Assembly (NCBI GenBank): GCA_021325595.1
Contig: JAJPGX010000004.1
Coordinates: 1-45,233, forward strand
DNA: 45,233 nt
Reading direction: 5' to 3'
From: Nitrososphaerota archaeon
Lineage (GTDB): Archaea > Thermoproteota > Nitrososphaeria > Nitrososphaerales > Nitrosopumilaceae
The translations under genes were made by a program, and so were the position numbers. Each line of letters begins with the position of its first letter. The stretch's first letter is position 1. Under the pieces are notes generated by a model. That model made no database searches. It had not been told where the DNA came from and was given only the letters and a program-made list of their open reading frames with translations. This document shows positions 16,993 to 25,985 of the stretch, in pieces.

Positions 16993-18108
16993 ATGAATGA
17001 AAAAACTGTTGTTGTTGTTTTTCCATCAGTTTATACATTAAATAAAATTAATGATCTACAAGCAAGCATTTCAAGTATACTAAAAATTAAAAATTATTCT
17101 GTCAGCAACATTAGAAAAGAAGATTCTTTGATAATTATAGAAACTAGTGATCCTGTCCTTGTTTCATCTACAATATCATCGTTATTTGGAATAGAGAAAG
17201 TAGCTATTGCTAAAGAAATTGCTAATAATTTTGATATCGTACTTTCTACTATTATTAGCACCTCGCAGAATCTTTTATTAAAAGGTGAAAAATTTCTTGT
17301 AAAAGTAGAAGGCAATACTGAATCTTATCTAGGAAAAGATGTAGAGATCGCAGCTATTGCCTCTCTTGTTGAAAAAGTTTCCAGTTTAGAAGCAAAGCCT
17401 GGGTCAGAATCAGAGTATGATAAGCTTGTTTATACCATCATCACAAAAACTCATGCATATGTCTGTATTTTCATAGACAAGGGTTTGGGGGGCTTACCTT
17501 ACAATTCGCAAAAAGAAAAAATTTTGTGCTGTATACATGATGAATTATCAGCCATTACATGCCTTCAGGCAATTAAAATGGGATTTGAAGTACGAGTAAT
17601 TGTTTGTTATCACAATGATGCAGACCTGCTTAAACTAGTAAAAATTCTAAACAAGATAATTCCTAGAATAATCGAGAATAAAATTAAGATTCAATTCTGT
17701 AAGATTGCAAAATCCAATATGATTTCTACCATAGTTTTAGTCACAAATATTTTGATTACAATAGCAAAAAAAGAAAAAATTGCCAGAATTGCCTTATCAG
17801 CATCTCCAATGATTTTTCCTCATAATTTTTCAGAATATATAGCAAAACTTGCCAATCAAAAAAAGATCATACCGTGGTTTCCTCTCTCTGGAATTGATTC
17901 GTCCATAATAGAGAATGCAAAAGACATAGGCCTTGAAAAATACACATCTAATCTTAAGGAATTGTGCAGTATGAAATTAGACCAAAAAATACCCAAATTG
18001 AAAATCGAATCTGTAAGGAAGGCATTGAAAACTCTCAAATTTGTAGAAATTACCATTGGTACAAAGAACATACACGATATTCTTGATTCATTAAAATCAA
18101 ATCATTGA
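16993..18108 (+). CDS. ThiI-like THUMP protein with degenerate PP-loop
   Basis: The layout follows ThiI: an N-terminal ferredoxin-like half, a THUMP-like region (LVKVEGNTESYLGKDVEIAA), then the linker GLGGLPYNSQKEK and a Rossmann-like C-terminal half. In ThiI the linker leads into the ATP pyrophosphatase motif SGGxDS. Here the same place reads CIHDELSA (about residues 179-186), so the PP-loop is gone. The C-terminal PLSGIDSSIIENAKDIGLEKY matches ThiI's 'PLIGMDKEEI...A..IGTYE'. 4-thiouridine synthesis by the standard mechanism is therefore unlikely; an RNA-binding role is an inference. It is divergent from the sulfate genes cysH and sat. Confidence 0.72.
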   Translation: MNEKTVVVVFPSVYTLNKINDLQASISSILKIKNYSVSNIRKEDSLIIIETSDPVLVSSTISSLFGIEKVAIAKEIANNFDIVLSTIISTSQNLLLKGEKFLVKVEGNTESYLGKDVEIAAIASLVEKVSSLEAKPGSESEYDKLVYTIITKTHAYVCIFIDKGLGGLPYNSQKEKILCCIHDELSAITCLQAIKMGFEVRVIVCYHNDADLLKLVKILNKIIPRIIENKIKIQFCKIAKSNMISTIVLVTNILITIAKKEKIARIALSASPMIFPHNFSEYIAKLANQKKIIPWFPLSGIDSSIIENAKDIGLEKYTSNLKELCSMKLDQKIPKLKIESVRKALKTLKFVEITIGTKNIHDILDSLKSNH

Positions 18109-18143
18109 GAATTTAAACAGGTCCAATTTACCTTTCTCTTAAT

Positions 18144-19376
18144 ATGAAGAAGATAGGAGGGTTTGTCTATCCTTGGGGAAGTGGTCATTATACAAGGATG
18201 ATGTATCTGGATGAGGCAATTCGAAAAATTATGGAAGAAGATGTAGACATTCATTACTCTAGCAGTGGTGAAATTTATCAGAAACTATTACAGAAATTTT
18301 CTGGAAAAAAGGATCTCATACACCATATCGAGATGCCAATACCAATAGATGGTAGGAAAGGTCCTAGTGTGACCTTATCTTTCTTGAATTTCCTTTTGCC
18401 AGTTGCTGGCAGACCTCCACTTGTATCAACTGTTGCCAATTATTTGAGAGCGGAGGGTAGACTTTATGATCAACAAAAATTTGATTTGGTCGTAAATGAT
18501 GGAGATGTGGGTTCCAATACAATCGCAAAAAGAAGAGGCGTAAAGGCTATTTTTATAACTAACCAGTTCAAACCAAAACTTTGGGCTTCCAGATTTTATC
18601 TATATCCAGGATTAAGGTATGTATCAAGGAACATTGCAAAAGCAACAAAGATAATAGTTGCAGATTCAGCTCCTCCAAATACCTTGTGTGAATATAATTT
18701 GAATTTCCCTGATAAATTAAAGGACAAAGTTATCTATGCTGGTCATTTTTCAAATAGAATAGAAAGAAAAAATGAGCCCAAATCAGATCTTGAAAAAATA
18801 TTAGAAAATTCTGGCAATTTTGGGTACTGGATGATTACAGGAAACAAATCGACTAGAGAGGTAACTCATAAAGCATATCAAAAAGTCTTTCATGCAGAAC
18901 AAATGGGTGATGAGAGACGGATTATCTCTCACGCTAAAAATGATCCTTCTATTGACAAAGTATTAGGAAAAGATGGTAAAGCATATTCAATTTCTGAGGC
19001 TCTTGAAAAAAAAATTGATTGGATTCAGATTGACATAGGATTCTTGTCGGAACAGGAAAAGGACACTGTTCTTAACCTGTGCAGATATGCAGTCATTAAT
19101 GGCTCTCATACTGCTATGGGAGAGATCCTAGGAGGAAAATCCAAACCAATCATTGGTATACCGGTCTATGATGAGCATACTAACCAGATAAAATGGGCTC
19201 AAGATAAGAATCTAGGAATACTGGCAACTTCAGTTAAGCAAACAGTAAATGGAGTAATTAAGATACAGAAAGATTATAACAAGTATCAAGAAAGCTTGCA
19301 AAACTTCTCTAGAAATTATAATCAAAATGGTGCTGAGAATACAGCAAAGATAATTTCTCAAATGCTGGAAGACTAG
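18144..19376 (+). CDS. GT-B-type glycosyltransferase (MJ1255-like)
   Basis: The N-terminus GGFVYPWGSGHYTRMMYLDEA has the glycine-rich loop of GT-B nucleotide-sugar transferases. The middle contains DLVVNDGDVGSNTIAKRRGVKAIFITNQ, and the C-terminal part has a donor-binding-like segment (YAVINGSHTAMGEILGGKSKPIIGIPVYDEHTNQI). This is the pattern of the archaeal TIGR00661/MJ1255 family, whose substrate is not established. The length of 410 aa is somewhat longer than average. The start ATG lies 35 nt after the ThiI-like gene on the same strand. Surface glycan or lipid glycosylation is a reasonable but unproven role. Confidence 0.75.
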   Translation: MKKIGGFVYPWGSGHYTRMMYLDEAIRKIMEEDVDIHYSSSGEIYQKLLQKFSGKKDLIHHIEMPIPIDGRKGPSVTLSFLNFLLPVAGRPPLVSTVANYLRAEGRLYDQQKFDLVVNDGDVGSNTIAKRRGVKAIFITNQFKPKLWASRFYLYPGLRYVSRNIAKATKIIVADSAPPNTLCEYNLNFPDKLKDKVIYAGHFSNRIERKNEPKSDLEKILENSGNFGYWMITGNKSTREVTHKAYQKVFHAEQMGDERRIISHAKNDPSIDKVLGKDGKAYSISEALEKKIDWIQIDIGFLSEQEKDTVLNLCRYAVINGSHTAMGEILGGKSKPIIGIPVYDEHTNQIKWAQDKNLGILATSVKQTVNGVIKIQKDYNKYQESLQNFSRNYNQNGAENTAKIISQMLED

Positions 19377-19411
19377 AAAGAATTATAATTTTTCAAATTG
19401 GAATTTAATTC

Positions 19412-19475
19412 CTGGTACGCGGTATTTTCGATGGGCGAACTGACCTTTTGGGATGAAGACATAAACCGCGTACCA
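19412..19475. repeat. Perfect 12-bp inverted repeat with 40-nt loop
   Basis: CTGGTACGCGGT (19412-19423) is perfectly complementary to ACCGCGTACCAG (19464-19475). It lies in the spacer between the glycosyltransferase gene (ends 19376) and the zinc-ribbon gene (starts 19521). No T-run follows directly, so it is not a typical terminator. It could be an operator pair, a processed RNA stem or a small structured RNA. Confidence 0.7.
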
Positions 19476-19520
19476 GAAATTGGCAAAAGCTTTTATGGAT
19501 AGATTTGATGATCGCCGTCA

Positions 19521-19745
19521 TTGACTGAATGCCCTGAATGTGCAGCTAAGGAAATACAAACTGAAATGAAATTTGATTCTAACACGAAACATTTCATTTG
19601 TAAAAAATGCGGACTGTTTGCTACAAGGGAACAAATTAGTGATATCAGATACAGACTCAATAAACGAGATAAGACTCGTGAAGATAAACATGATGAATAC
19701 AGAGACTGGTGGCAATCAAGTAAGAAAGATAAACAAGGTAATTAA
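19521..19745 (+). CDS. Small zinc-ribbon protein (74 aa)
   Basis: The N-terminal half has two CxxC knuckles, CPEC and CKKC (about 20 residues apart), forming a zinc ribbon. The rest is a charged helix (REQISDIRYRLNKRDKTRED) and a basic tail. Zinc ribbons of this type bind nucleic acid or protein; the partner is unknown. The start is TTG at 19521, the only start that keeps the first CxxC. A TATA-like CTTTTATGG lies about 30 nt upstream. It is followed after 15 nt by the next hypothetical gene, probably the same transcript. Confidence 0.8.
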   Translation: MTECPECAAKEIQTEMKFDSNTKHFICKKCGLFATREQISDIRYRLNKRDKTREDKHDEYRDWWQSSKKDKQGN

Positions 19746-19760
19746 CCAAAGTGAGTTAGA

Positions 19761-20159
19761 ATGGTAAAAGAAAAAGAGATTCCAAAATGGGTACAAGATG
19801 AAATAAAAAATGCAAAATTTGGAAAGCCTGAATCAATTACTAGGACTGGATACATTTTAGAGATATATGATAAAGATATGAGGATAGATGCTCAGATCTA
19901 TGAGGCAGTAGAAGATGGCAGAAAAATTATAGAAGGAATGAGTTTACCCAAAAAAATCAAGCCAGATGACCTTATGAAAGGAGTTGTCTATGAATTTACG
20001 ATTGATGCATACAAGGCACCTTTAAACAAAAAGGTTACAGAATTTCTCAAAAAGGAAATGGAAATCGATATGGATGCTATATATCAATTTGAACTTGCTA
20101 ATCTAGAACTTATGGATGTGGATTCTGATTCTGCAAGTGAGGAAGAATCAGAAGAATAA
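19761..20159 (+). CDS. Conserved-looking hypothetical protein with acidic tail
   Basis: I do not recognise it. It is soluble and highly charged. Residues 20-95 alternate beta-like and charged stretches (ITRTGYILEIYDKDMRIDAQ, GVVYEFTIDAYKAPL) and could be an OB-like barrel. The C-terminus is strongly acidic (DSDSASEEESEE), as in proteins that contact basic partners. It lies 15 nt after the zinc-ribbon gene on the same strand and 2 nt from the convergent SDR gene, so the two small proteins may act together. Confidence 0.75.
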   Translation: MVKEKEIPKWVQDEIKNAKFGKPESITRTGYILEIYDKDMRIDAQIYEAVEDGRKIIEGMSLPKKIKPDDLMKGVVYEFTIDAYKAPLNKKVTEFLKKEMEIDMDAIYQFELANLELMDVDSDSASEEESEE

Positions 20160-20161
20160 AA

Positions 20162-20956
20162 TCAAGTTTTTGATTGTAGCGACCTTTTAAAGATTGAACC
20201 AATTATTGGATTAATTAGATAAGGGAAAGTTTGCTTAAACCAGACAGCAATTCTAACAAATTGTGGTACTATGATTTCTAGTCTGGGTGATGAAGAAGCT
20301 CGTACTATTGCTTTGGCAACAGTTGTGGCACTAAGAGAAATAGAAGAATAGTGTGGCATTTTATTAAACGAGTTATTGTTAAAGAAGTTGGTTCTTACCA
20401 TTATTGGACTTACTACAGTGATACCAACACCCGTGCCTTGTAGTTCATGGAATAGCCCTTCTGAAAATCCTAACATTGCAAATTTTGAAGCGCAGTAAGA
20501 GGCCATTTTGGGTATACCAATGCTTGCAGCCACTGAAGCGACGTTTACTATATGGCCGGATCTCTGCTGTAACATGCTAGGCAGAAACGCCTTTGTGCAA
20601 TACAACATTCCAAAAAAGTTAGTCGCAAGTTGAGATTCTATTTCTTCTATCGATGTTTCATTTACGGTATTGTATATGCCAAATCCTGCATTGTTAACAA
20701 GAATATCTATTTTGTCAAATTTTTCTAAAACAATTTTACTCATTTCAATTACTTGATCTTTATTAGAAACATCACATGGAAAAACAAGAATTCTGACATT
20801 GTATTTTGAAAGTGATTTAGCTAGCTGTTCTAGTTTTTCCTTGTTTCTTGACACCAAAACAAGATTAGCTTTTAATTTTGCAAATTCCTGGGCTGCTGCT
20901 TCCCCTATACCACTTGAGGCTCCTGTAATTAGTACCAGTTTATTAGAATAATTCAT
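20162..20956 (-). CDS. Short-chain dehydrogenase/reductase
   Basis: A classical SDR: the cofactor motif is ITGASSGIGEAA, the structural motif LVNNAGFG, the catalytic Ser lies in NVASVAAS, and YCASK supplies Tyr and Lys. LVSRNKEKL after strand 2 favours NADP(H). The C-terminus (residues ~225-264) has a hydrophobic stretch VRIAVWFKQTFPYLINPIIG, which suggests membrane association as in DHRS7/lipid-type SDRs. The substrate cannot be read from sequence. It stands alone between a convergent gene and the divergent membrane-protein gene at 21056. Confidence 0.88.
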   Translation of the reverse strand: MNYSNKLVLITGASSGIGEAAAQEFAKLKANLVLVSRNKEKLEQLAKSLSKYNVRILVFPCDVSNKDQVIEMSKIVLEKFDKIDILVNNAGFGIYNTVNETSIEEIESQLATNFFGMLYCTKAFLPSMLQQRSGHIVNVASVAASIGIPKMASYCASKFAMLGFSEGLFHELQGTGVGITVVSPIMVRTNFFNNNSFNKMPHYSSISLSATTVAKAIVRASSSPRLEIIVPQFVRIAVWFKQTFPYLINPIIGSIFKRSLQSKT

Positions 20957-21055
20957 TACAGGGATTGTAAATAATGAAAATAAAGTGCTTTCTACCTCAT
21001 ATTTTTTCCATATAAAACAGAATAGACAGATTATGCTGAAAATTGTTCGTGGTTT

Positions 21056-21535
21056 GTGTCACTCATGCTAAACGGTCCAGATGCGTATTCATTATTTCTT
21101 GGTTTTTCAGGAGGGTTGTTTTCTACACTACTCATGACTTTTACTGAGATACCGTCATGGAAGAGATGGGGATTACATGGGGTATTAGAATGGCATGAGA
21201 ATCAAGTTCTTGCTACAAAAATTTTGAAACTATCTTCTGAAAAGGTGCATTTTAGAGGAATATTTGTTCTTCATTTTCTCAATGGAGGATTGGACGGCAT
21301 TGGTTTTGTGATTGTACTCTGGTTTATTCCAGTAATAGTTTCTCAGATCTTTTTATCAGCATTGATCTATGGATTCTTTCTTTGGATTGTAACACTTGTT
21401 CCGATACACAAACCAATAACAGGTATTGCACCTTGGAGTCACCCGCTAGGTCATCTTCCTGCATTAGCAAGTCTTGTAGGACATTTTGTATATGGCGCAG
21501 TTTTAGGTTATTTCTTTTTGAATACACCAATATAG
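21056..21535 (+). CDS. Four-helix membrane protein, unknown function
   Basis: I do not recognise the family. Four hydrophobic segments are visible (about residues 10-28, 68-92, 93-115, 136-157) with conserved-looking polar motifs TFTEIPSWKRWGLHGVLEWH and APWSHPLGHL between them. His and Trp residues near helix ends could bind a ligand or metal, but that is speculative. The start is GTG at 21056, with ATG at 21065 an equal choice. It is convergent with the flippase-like gene, with 15 nt between stops. Confidence 0.75.
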   Translation: MSLMLNGPDAYSLFLGFSGGLFSTLLMTFTEIPSWKRWGLHGVLEWHENQVLATKILKLSSEKVHFRGIFVLHFLNGGLDGIGFVIVLWFIPVIVSQIFLSALIYGFFLWIVTLVPIHKPITGIAPWSHPLGHLPALASLVGHFVYGAVLGYFFLNTPI

Positions 21536-21550
21536 ATTTGCAAGTATTTT

Positions 21551-22567
21551 TTATGCAGTCTTTGCATTCTTGATACTTGGATATACTACTTTCATGAGAA
21601 ATATCCAGCTTATTACAAGACCCACATGGTATGTTGCTATTCTCCATGCTATTACTATATTCCACTGAAGACTGTCCTTGGTTGCTTCAAATGTAAGAGT
21701 ATTCAGGTGACCCAAGTATGCCCAAATAGTAAATTCTGTCAGGCCCGAGCCTCCAATTGTTATAGGCAGGTTGCCAATTGAATTAGATGCCATTGCAGCC
21801 ATCAGCGAATGAAAAAAGTCTACCACATAACCTGCTCCATTTGCTACAATCATAAATGATAGGCCGTAAAGCGACCAAGTAAATACTGAAATTATTATAG
21901 AGACTGCAAATGCTTTTTTAATTTGTTTATTATGTCGTGTTTGTCTGCTCATATCACAAATTTCTTTCATCCACAGGTTGGTTTTCTCAATATAATTTGA
22001 TGAACGTTCCTTTCCTATCCTTGTAGCTATTCTTGATGCCCAAGCTGGCACTTGGAATGTTCTCTTAGATGATAAAAAGAAAAGCACTGACCAAAGACCT
22101 GTAACTGTTAAACTAACAGCAAGAATTACAATTCCAATGATATAAGCGCCATATGCAAATGAGATTATTGCAGCAATCATTGCAAATATGCCAGACACTA
22201 AGACTTCAGTTACAATCTCAATTATTGTGACCCAAGATGCCTTTCCTATTGGAATTCCTTTTTTATTTAGCCACATGATTCTGACCAACTCACCACCAAC
22301 AAATGATGGAGTGGTAGATGTAACAAATTCACTACCTATTCTAACGGAAACTGTCTTCCAATTTGCGTCTACCTGGCCCAAGAATTTCTTCACCAGATAA
22401 TTGAATTTGAGTCCCTGGGTTAGTAGCTTGGAGGCCATTGCAAGTGATGCCCCAACAAATGGGAGTATACCTATTGCAAGAATGTTATCAAAACTCACAT
22501 TAAATGTAGCCGCGATGATAAGAAATGGTATAACACTAACTGGAATTGCTAAAAGTTTCCAATTCAT
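21551..22567 (-). CDS. Flippase-like integral membrane protein (UPF0104/LPG synthase TM family)
   Basis: This polytopic protein of 338 aa has about eight hydrophobic segments. It shows the family signature RIGSEFVTSTTPSFVGGELVR in the first half and NLPITIGGSGLTEFTIWAYL near the C-terminus; the two glycine-rich loops are typical of the lysylphosphatidylglycerol-synthetase TM / AglD-like group. In archaea these proteins are linked to lipid-linked sugar transfer in glycosylation, but the activity of this one is unknown. It is divergent from the GPN GTPase gene across 59 nt. Confidence 0.85.
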   Translation of the reverse strand: MNWKLLAIPVSVIPFLIIAATFNVSFDNILAIGILPFVGASLAMASKLLTQGLKFNYLVKKFLGQVDANWKTVSVRIGSEFVTSTTPSFVGGELVRIMWLNKKGIPIGKASWVTIIEIVTEVLVSGIFAMIAAIISFAYGAYIIGIVILAVSLTVTGLWSVLFFLSSKRTFQVPAWASRIATRIGKERSSNYIEKTNLWMKEICDMSRQTRHNKQIKKAFAVSIIISVFTWSLYGLSFMIVANGAGYVVDFFHSLMAAMASNSIGNLPITIGGSGLTEFTIWAYLGHLNTLTFEATKDSLQWNIVIAWRIATYHVGLVISWIFLMKVVYPSIKNAKTA

Positions 22568-22626
22568 TTGGATGACTTACTCATGGATGGAAATATAAGC
22601 TGAGCATAAAATAGTTTATCAGAAAA

Positions 22627-23385
22627 ATGAAAGCAATTTTTCTTGTAGGTACTGCAGGTTCTGGAAAATCTCTACTTGCCTCCAAGATATATGATTACTA
22701 CACCAGAAATGGTGCTTTTGTTGGCATGCTAAATTTAGATCCAGGGGTAGAGAACCTTCCATATACATGTGATATTGATGTAAGAGATTATGTAGATATA
22801 GCAACGATCATGAGACAGTATGATCTTGGTCCTAATGGTTCAATTATTATGGCAAATGATCTAATTGCTTCAAAGATCGATGATTTGCAACACGAGATAG
22901 ATAATGTCAATCCAGACTATCTTATTATTGATACTCCAGGTCAAATCGAATTGTTTGCATATAGAGCAAGCGGACCTTTTGTAATACAAAATTTGAACAT
23001 GGAACAAAAAGTTTCAGTTTTTCTTCACGATGGAGTACTTGTTACAACACCAACAAATTTTGTTTCAATTGCTTTACTTGCAACTTCGGTAAAATTAAGA
23101 CTTGGAACATCACAGATAAACGTATTAACAAAAACAGATCTTATTGAAGATAAAATTAAAACAATACTAAAATGGTCAACAAACATGGCTAGTTTGGAAG
23201 ATGCAATTGCAAAGGAATCTGATGGTGAAAACTATACTCTTGTAGCTAACTTGTTGCGAGGAATGAACCTAGGGGGATTTGCGCAGGGCTTAATTCCTAT
23301 ATCTAGTTCTACTGGAGAGGGAATGATAAATCTTCAATCATCTTTGAGTCGAGTATTAAATTTAGGAGAAGAGGTGGAAGATTGA
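22627..23385 (+). CDS. GPN-loop GTPase
   Basis: This belongs to the GPN/XAB1 family of dimeric GTPases found in all archaea and eukaryotes, where they help assemble RNA polymerase and related complexes. Motifs are the P-loop GTAGSGKS, LNLDPGVENLPY, the signature loop GPNGS, the Walker B/G3 DTPGQIELF and G4 TKTD. The length of 252 aa is typical. Its stop overlaps the TTG start of homoserine kinase (TTGA), so the genes are translationally coupled although their roles differ. Confidence 0.95.
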   Translation: MKAIFLVGTAGSGKSLLASKIYDYYTRNGAFVGMLNLDPGVENLPYTCDIDVRDYVDIATIMRQYDLGPNGSIIMANDLIASKIDDLQHEIDNVNPDYLIIDTPGQIELFAYRASGPFVIQNLNMEQKVSVFLHDGVLVTTPTNFVSIALLATSVKLRLGTSQINVLTKTDLIEDKIKTILKWSTNMASLEDAIAKESDGENYTLVANLLRGMNLGGFAQGLIPISSSTGEGMINLQSSLSRVLNLGEEVED

Positions 23386-24296
23386 AAAGTGTAAGAGTAA
23401 AAGCACCATGTTCAACTGCAAATTTGGGACCGGGTTTTGATGTTTTTGGATTAGCTCTTGATGCATTTTATGATGAGATTCAATTAATAAAAAAAGGAGA
23501 TGGAATCATAATAGAAAGTTCAGATCCAATTCCCCTAGAACCGGGGAAAAATTCTGCGGGCTTGGTAGTAAAAGAGATGGCAAAAAAATTCAGAATAAAA
23601 GATGGGCTTTGTTTAAAGATAAAAAAGAACGTACCTGCTGGTTTTGGAATGGGTAGCAGTGCATCATCTGCTGCGGCAGCGGCAGTGGCATTTAATGCAC
23701 TATATAATCTAAATTTGGACTCAAATTTGCTAGTGCAGTTTGCTGGAATGGGAGAAAGAGCCAGTGCAGGTTCTGTTCATTATGACAATGTAGCAGCTTC
23801 AGTACTAGGTGGTTTTGTGATAGTTAGAACAAATCCTTTCAGTGTCATAAAGGTAGAGCCTCCAAAAGATCTAGTCTTGTGTATTGCCATACCAAAAATT
23901 GAAGTTCCTCAAAAAAAGACCAAAGTTTCAAGGAGCGTGCTTCCAAAAGAAGTCAAGCTATCAGATCATGTAAAGAATCTATCTAACGCTGCTGCCATAA
24001 CAGCAGGATTTATCAAAAAAGATGTAGAATTGATAGGTCATTCAATATCTGATATTATTGTAGAACCCGCAAGAAAACACCTCATACCTGGTTTTGATAA
24101 AGTAAAAACAAATGCTCTAAAAGCAGGTGCCCTTGGAGTTACAATTAGTGGTGCCGGGCCATCTGTAATATCATTTGCTTCCACATCTACAGATTCATCC
24201 AAGATCTGCAAGGCAATGGAGAAAGGATTTGCCTCTGCCAAAATCAAATCTACTACAATAGTTTGTAAACCAAGTAAAGGTGCCTTTGTGTTCTAA
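23382..24296 (+). CDS. thrB: Homoserine kinase (GHMP family)
   Basis: It phosphorylates homoserine for threonine synthesis. It shows VKAPCSTANLGPGFDVFGLAL at the N-terminus, the ATP-binding PAGFGMGSSASSAAAAA loop and the C-terminal GHMP motif GVTISGAGPSVISFA. The length of 304 aa is normal. The start is TTG at 23382, coupled to the GPN GTPase stop; no ATG near the conserved N-terminus is available. It ends 1 nt before the convergent hydratase gene. Confidence 0.94.
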   Translation: MKSVRVKAPCSTANLGPGFDVFGLALDAFYDEIQLIKKGDGIIIESSDPIPLEPGKNSAGLVVKEMAKKFRIKDGLCLKIKKNVPAGFGMGSSASSAAAAAVAFNALYNLNLDSNLLVQFAGMGERASAGSVHYDNVAASVLGGFVIVRTNPFSVIKVEPPKDLVLCIAIPKIEVPQKKTKVSRSVLPKEVKLSDHVKNLSNAAAITAGFIKKDVELIGHSISDIIVEPARKHLIPGFDKVKTNALKAGALGVTISGAGPSVISFASTSTDSSKICKAMEKGFASAKIKSTTIVCKPSKGAFVF

Positions 24297-25049
24297 CTAT
24301 TTCTTTTCTACAAAGGCTTTCATTCTTTCTTGTCTATCTTTAGTTGAAAAACAAAGCGACCACGAATAAATTTCTAATTTAAGACCCGTATCCAAGTTAG
24401 CATCCATGCCTTTATTGACAAGATTTTTTGATATGCCAATAGCAAATGTACTATTCCTAGCAATTAACTTTGCATAGGATCTAGTTTCAGACAACAAGTT
24501 TTCAGAGGGAAATATTTTGTTAACCAATCCCATCGAGAAGGCTTCATCTGCAGAAATTTTTCTACCTGTAAATATCAGATCTTTAGCTCTGGCAGGACCT
24601 ATTATACGTAAGAGTCTTTGAGTCCCTCCCCATCCAGGACAGATCCCCAGAGTAACTTCTGGTTGCCCAAGTTGAGCGTTTGGTGATGCAAATCTAATAT
24701 CAGAAGAAAGAGCTAGTTCACAACCTCCTCCAAGTGCATATCCATTTATTGCAGATATTACTGGTTTTTCCAATTTTTCAATTTTGTTCAAGACCTCATG
24801 GCCACGTAGAGCATATTTCTCAGCCTCAGTAGATCCTATACTGTTCATATATTCAATATCAGCACCTGCTGAAAACGCCTTTTGTCCTGAACCAGTAATG
24901 ATTATTACTTTTGAGCTATCTCTTTCCAGAGTATCAAGTACGGAAATAAATTCATCCATGACATCTAGATTCATTGCATTAAGCTTATCTGCCCTATCAA
25001 TCATAATTTGAACAATTTCATCATCGCGTTCTACTTTGAGATATGCCAT
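24297..25049 (-). CDS. Enoyl/crotonyl-CoA hydratase (crotonase family)
   Basis: The crotonase fold has the oxyanion-hole segment AFSAGADIEYM and both catalytic glutamates, in GGGCELALSSDI and LGQPEVTLGICPGWGGTQRL. It therefore should hydrate enoyl-CoA. In ammonia-oxidising archaea a homolog acts as 3-hydroxypropionyl-CoA dehydratase and crotonyl-CoA hydratase in the CO2-fixing 3-hydroxypropionate/4-hydroxybutyrate cycle; that role is inferred here. The start was set at ATG 25049 (MAYLKVERD), 6 nt after another in-frame ATG at 25055. Confidence 0.9.
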   Translation of the reverse strand: MAYLKVERDDEIVQIMIDRADKLNAMNLDVMDEFISVLDTLERDSSKVIIITGSGQKAFSAGADIEYMNSIGSTEAEKYALRGHEVLNKIEKLEKPVISAINGYALGGGCELALSSDIRFASPNAQLGQPEVTLGICPGWGGTQRLLRIIGPARAKDLIFTGRKISADEAFSMGLVNKIFPSENLLSETRSYAKLIARNSTFAIGISKNLVNKGMDANLDTGLKLEIYSWSLCFSTKDRQERMKAFVEKK

Positions 25050-25131
25050 ACACAAGAAAATATACTAGCAGAAATTAAACTTTGAATAAATAGAAACCGA
25101 GTTATATCCTGGCATTTACAGTGGAACTGCC

Positions 25132-25959
25132 TTGAATCCACTTGGATTGTTATCATCACTTGGCTCCTCGATTTGTTGGGGATCTTTTTTTGTTCCAGTA
25201 AAAAAGGTAAATGTTGCAAACATATGGCAACTTCAAGGAGCTACAGGAATTGGAGTTATTCTCTTTGCAATTCCAATTGGTTTTTTTTGGGGCTTTGAAA
25301 TTTTGCCAAGCGGTCTTCTTAGTGGAGCCATATGGTTATCAGGAAATATTTTGGCACTCTACTCTGTCAGATTGATAGGTCTTTCAAGAACTTCTCCATT
25401 TATTGCAGGATTTAGTATTTTGATTTCTTTTACATGGGGAATTTTGTTCTTTGAAGAAAAGTTCAATTCCATGGTTCTTGCAATAATTTCCATAGGATTA
25501 TTGTTAAGTGGCTTGCCTTTTGTCTCAAACGCTGCCAAAAGTCCAGTCATACAAAAAAAAGGTTATTTTTTTGCTGCAGCTTCAGGTCTGGTTGGTGGAT
25601 CTTATGTTATCCCCATGCAAGCAACACACTCTCTTCAATCAGGATTTTTTTCTTCCAGCTTGTCAATTTTTATCATAGGAATACCATTACTAATTTTTTC
25701 AAGAAGATGGATAAAACAAGAGATCATAGCTGGTACAATGTCCGGTGCTTTGTTTAATTTGGGTAGTTTTTTTATTCTCATAGCAATACCATTGGTAGGA
25801 ATTACAGTTGCATATCCTATTTCACAAACAGCCACACTTTTTGCAGTATCGTGGGGAGTTTTGTATTTTAAAGAAATTGTACACAGAAATAGCATATTGA
25901 AAATATCTGCAGGCGCAGTTCTGATTCTATCTGGTGCAGCCTTACTTTCTTTTGCCTAG
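25132..25959 (+). CDS. DMT-superfamily sugar-transporter-like membrane protein
   Basis: Ten transmembrane helices in two five-helix halves are visible, with the GRP/RhaT-like start LGLLSSLGSSICWGSFFVPVKKV and later SGLVGGSYVIPMQ, the inverted counterpart of the first helix. This matches glucose/rhamnose-type permeases and TMEM144-like proteins. The substrate is not known. The start is TTG at 25132; no ATG fits before the first helix. It is followed 26 nt later by queC on the same strand, but the functions are probably separate. Confidence 0.82.
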   Translation: MNPLGLLSSLGSSICWGSFFVPVKKVNVANIWQLQGATGIGVILFAIPIGFFWGFEILPSGLLSGAIWLSGNILALYSVRLIGLSRTSPFIAGFSILISFTWGILFFEEKFNSMVLAIISIGLLLSGLPFVSNAAKSPVIQKKGYFFAAASGLVGGSYVIPMQATHSLQSGFFSSSLSIFIIGIPLLIFSRRWIKQEIIAGTMSGALFNLGSFFILIAIPLVGITVAYPISQTATLFAVSWGVLYFKEIVHRNSILKISAGAVLILSGAALLSFA

Positions 25960-25985
25960 TCAACCATTTTATTTGGTTTGCAGCA

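Noticed and set aside
22731-22740. Further CTAAATTTAG in the GPN GTPase gene
   Set aside because: Only the 10-bp palindrome matches; the extended 18-nt element is absent and it lies inside coding sequence.
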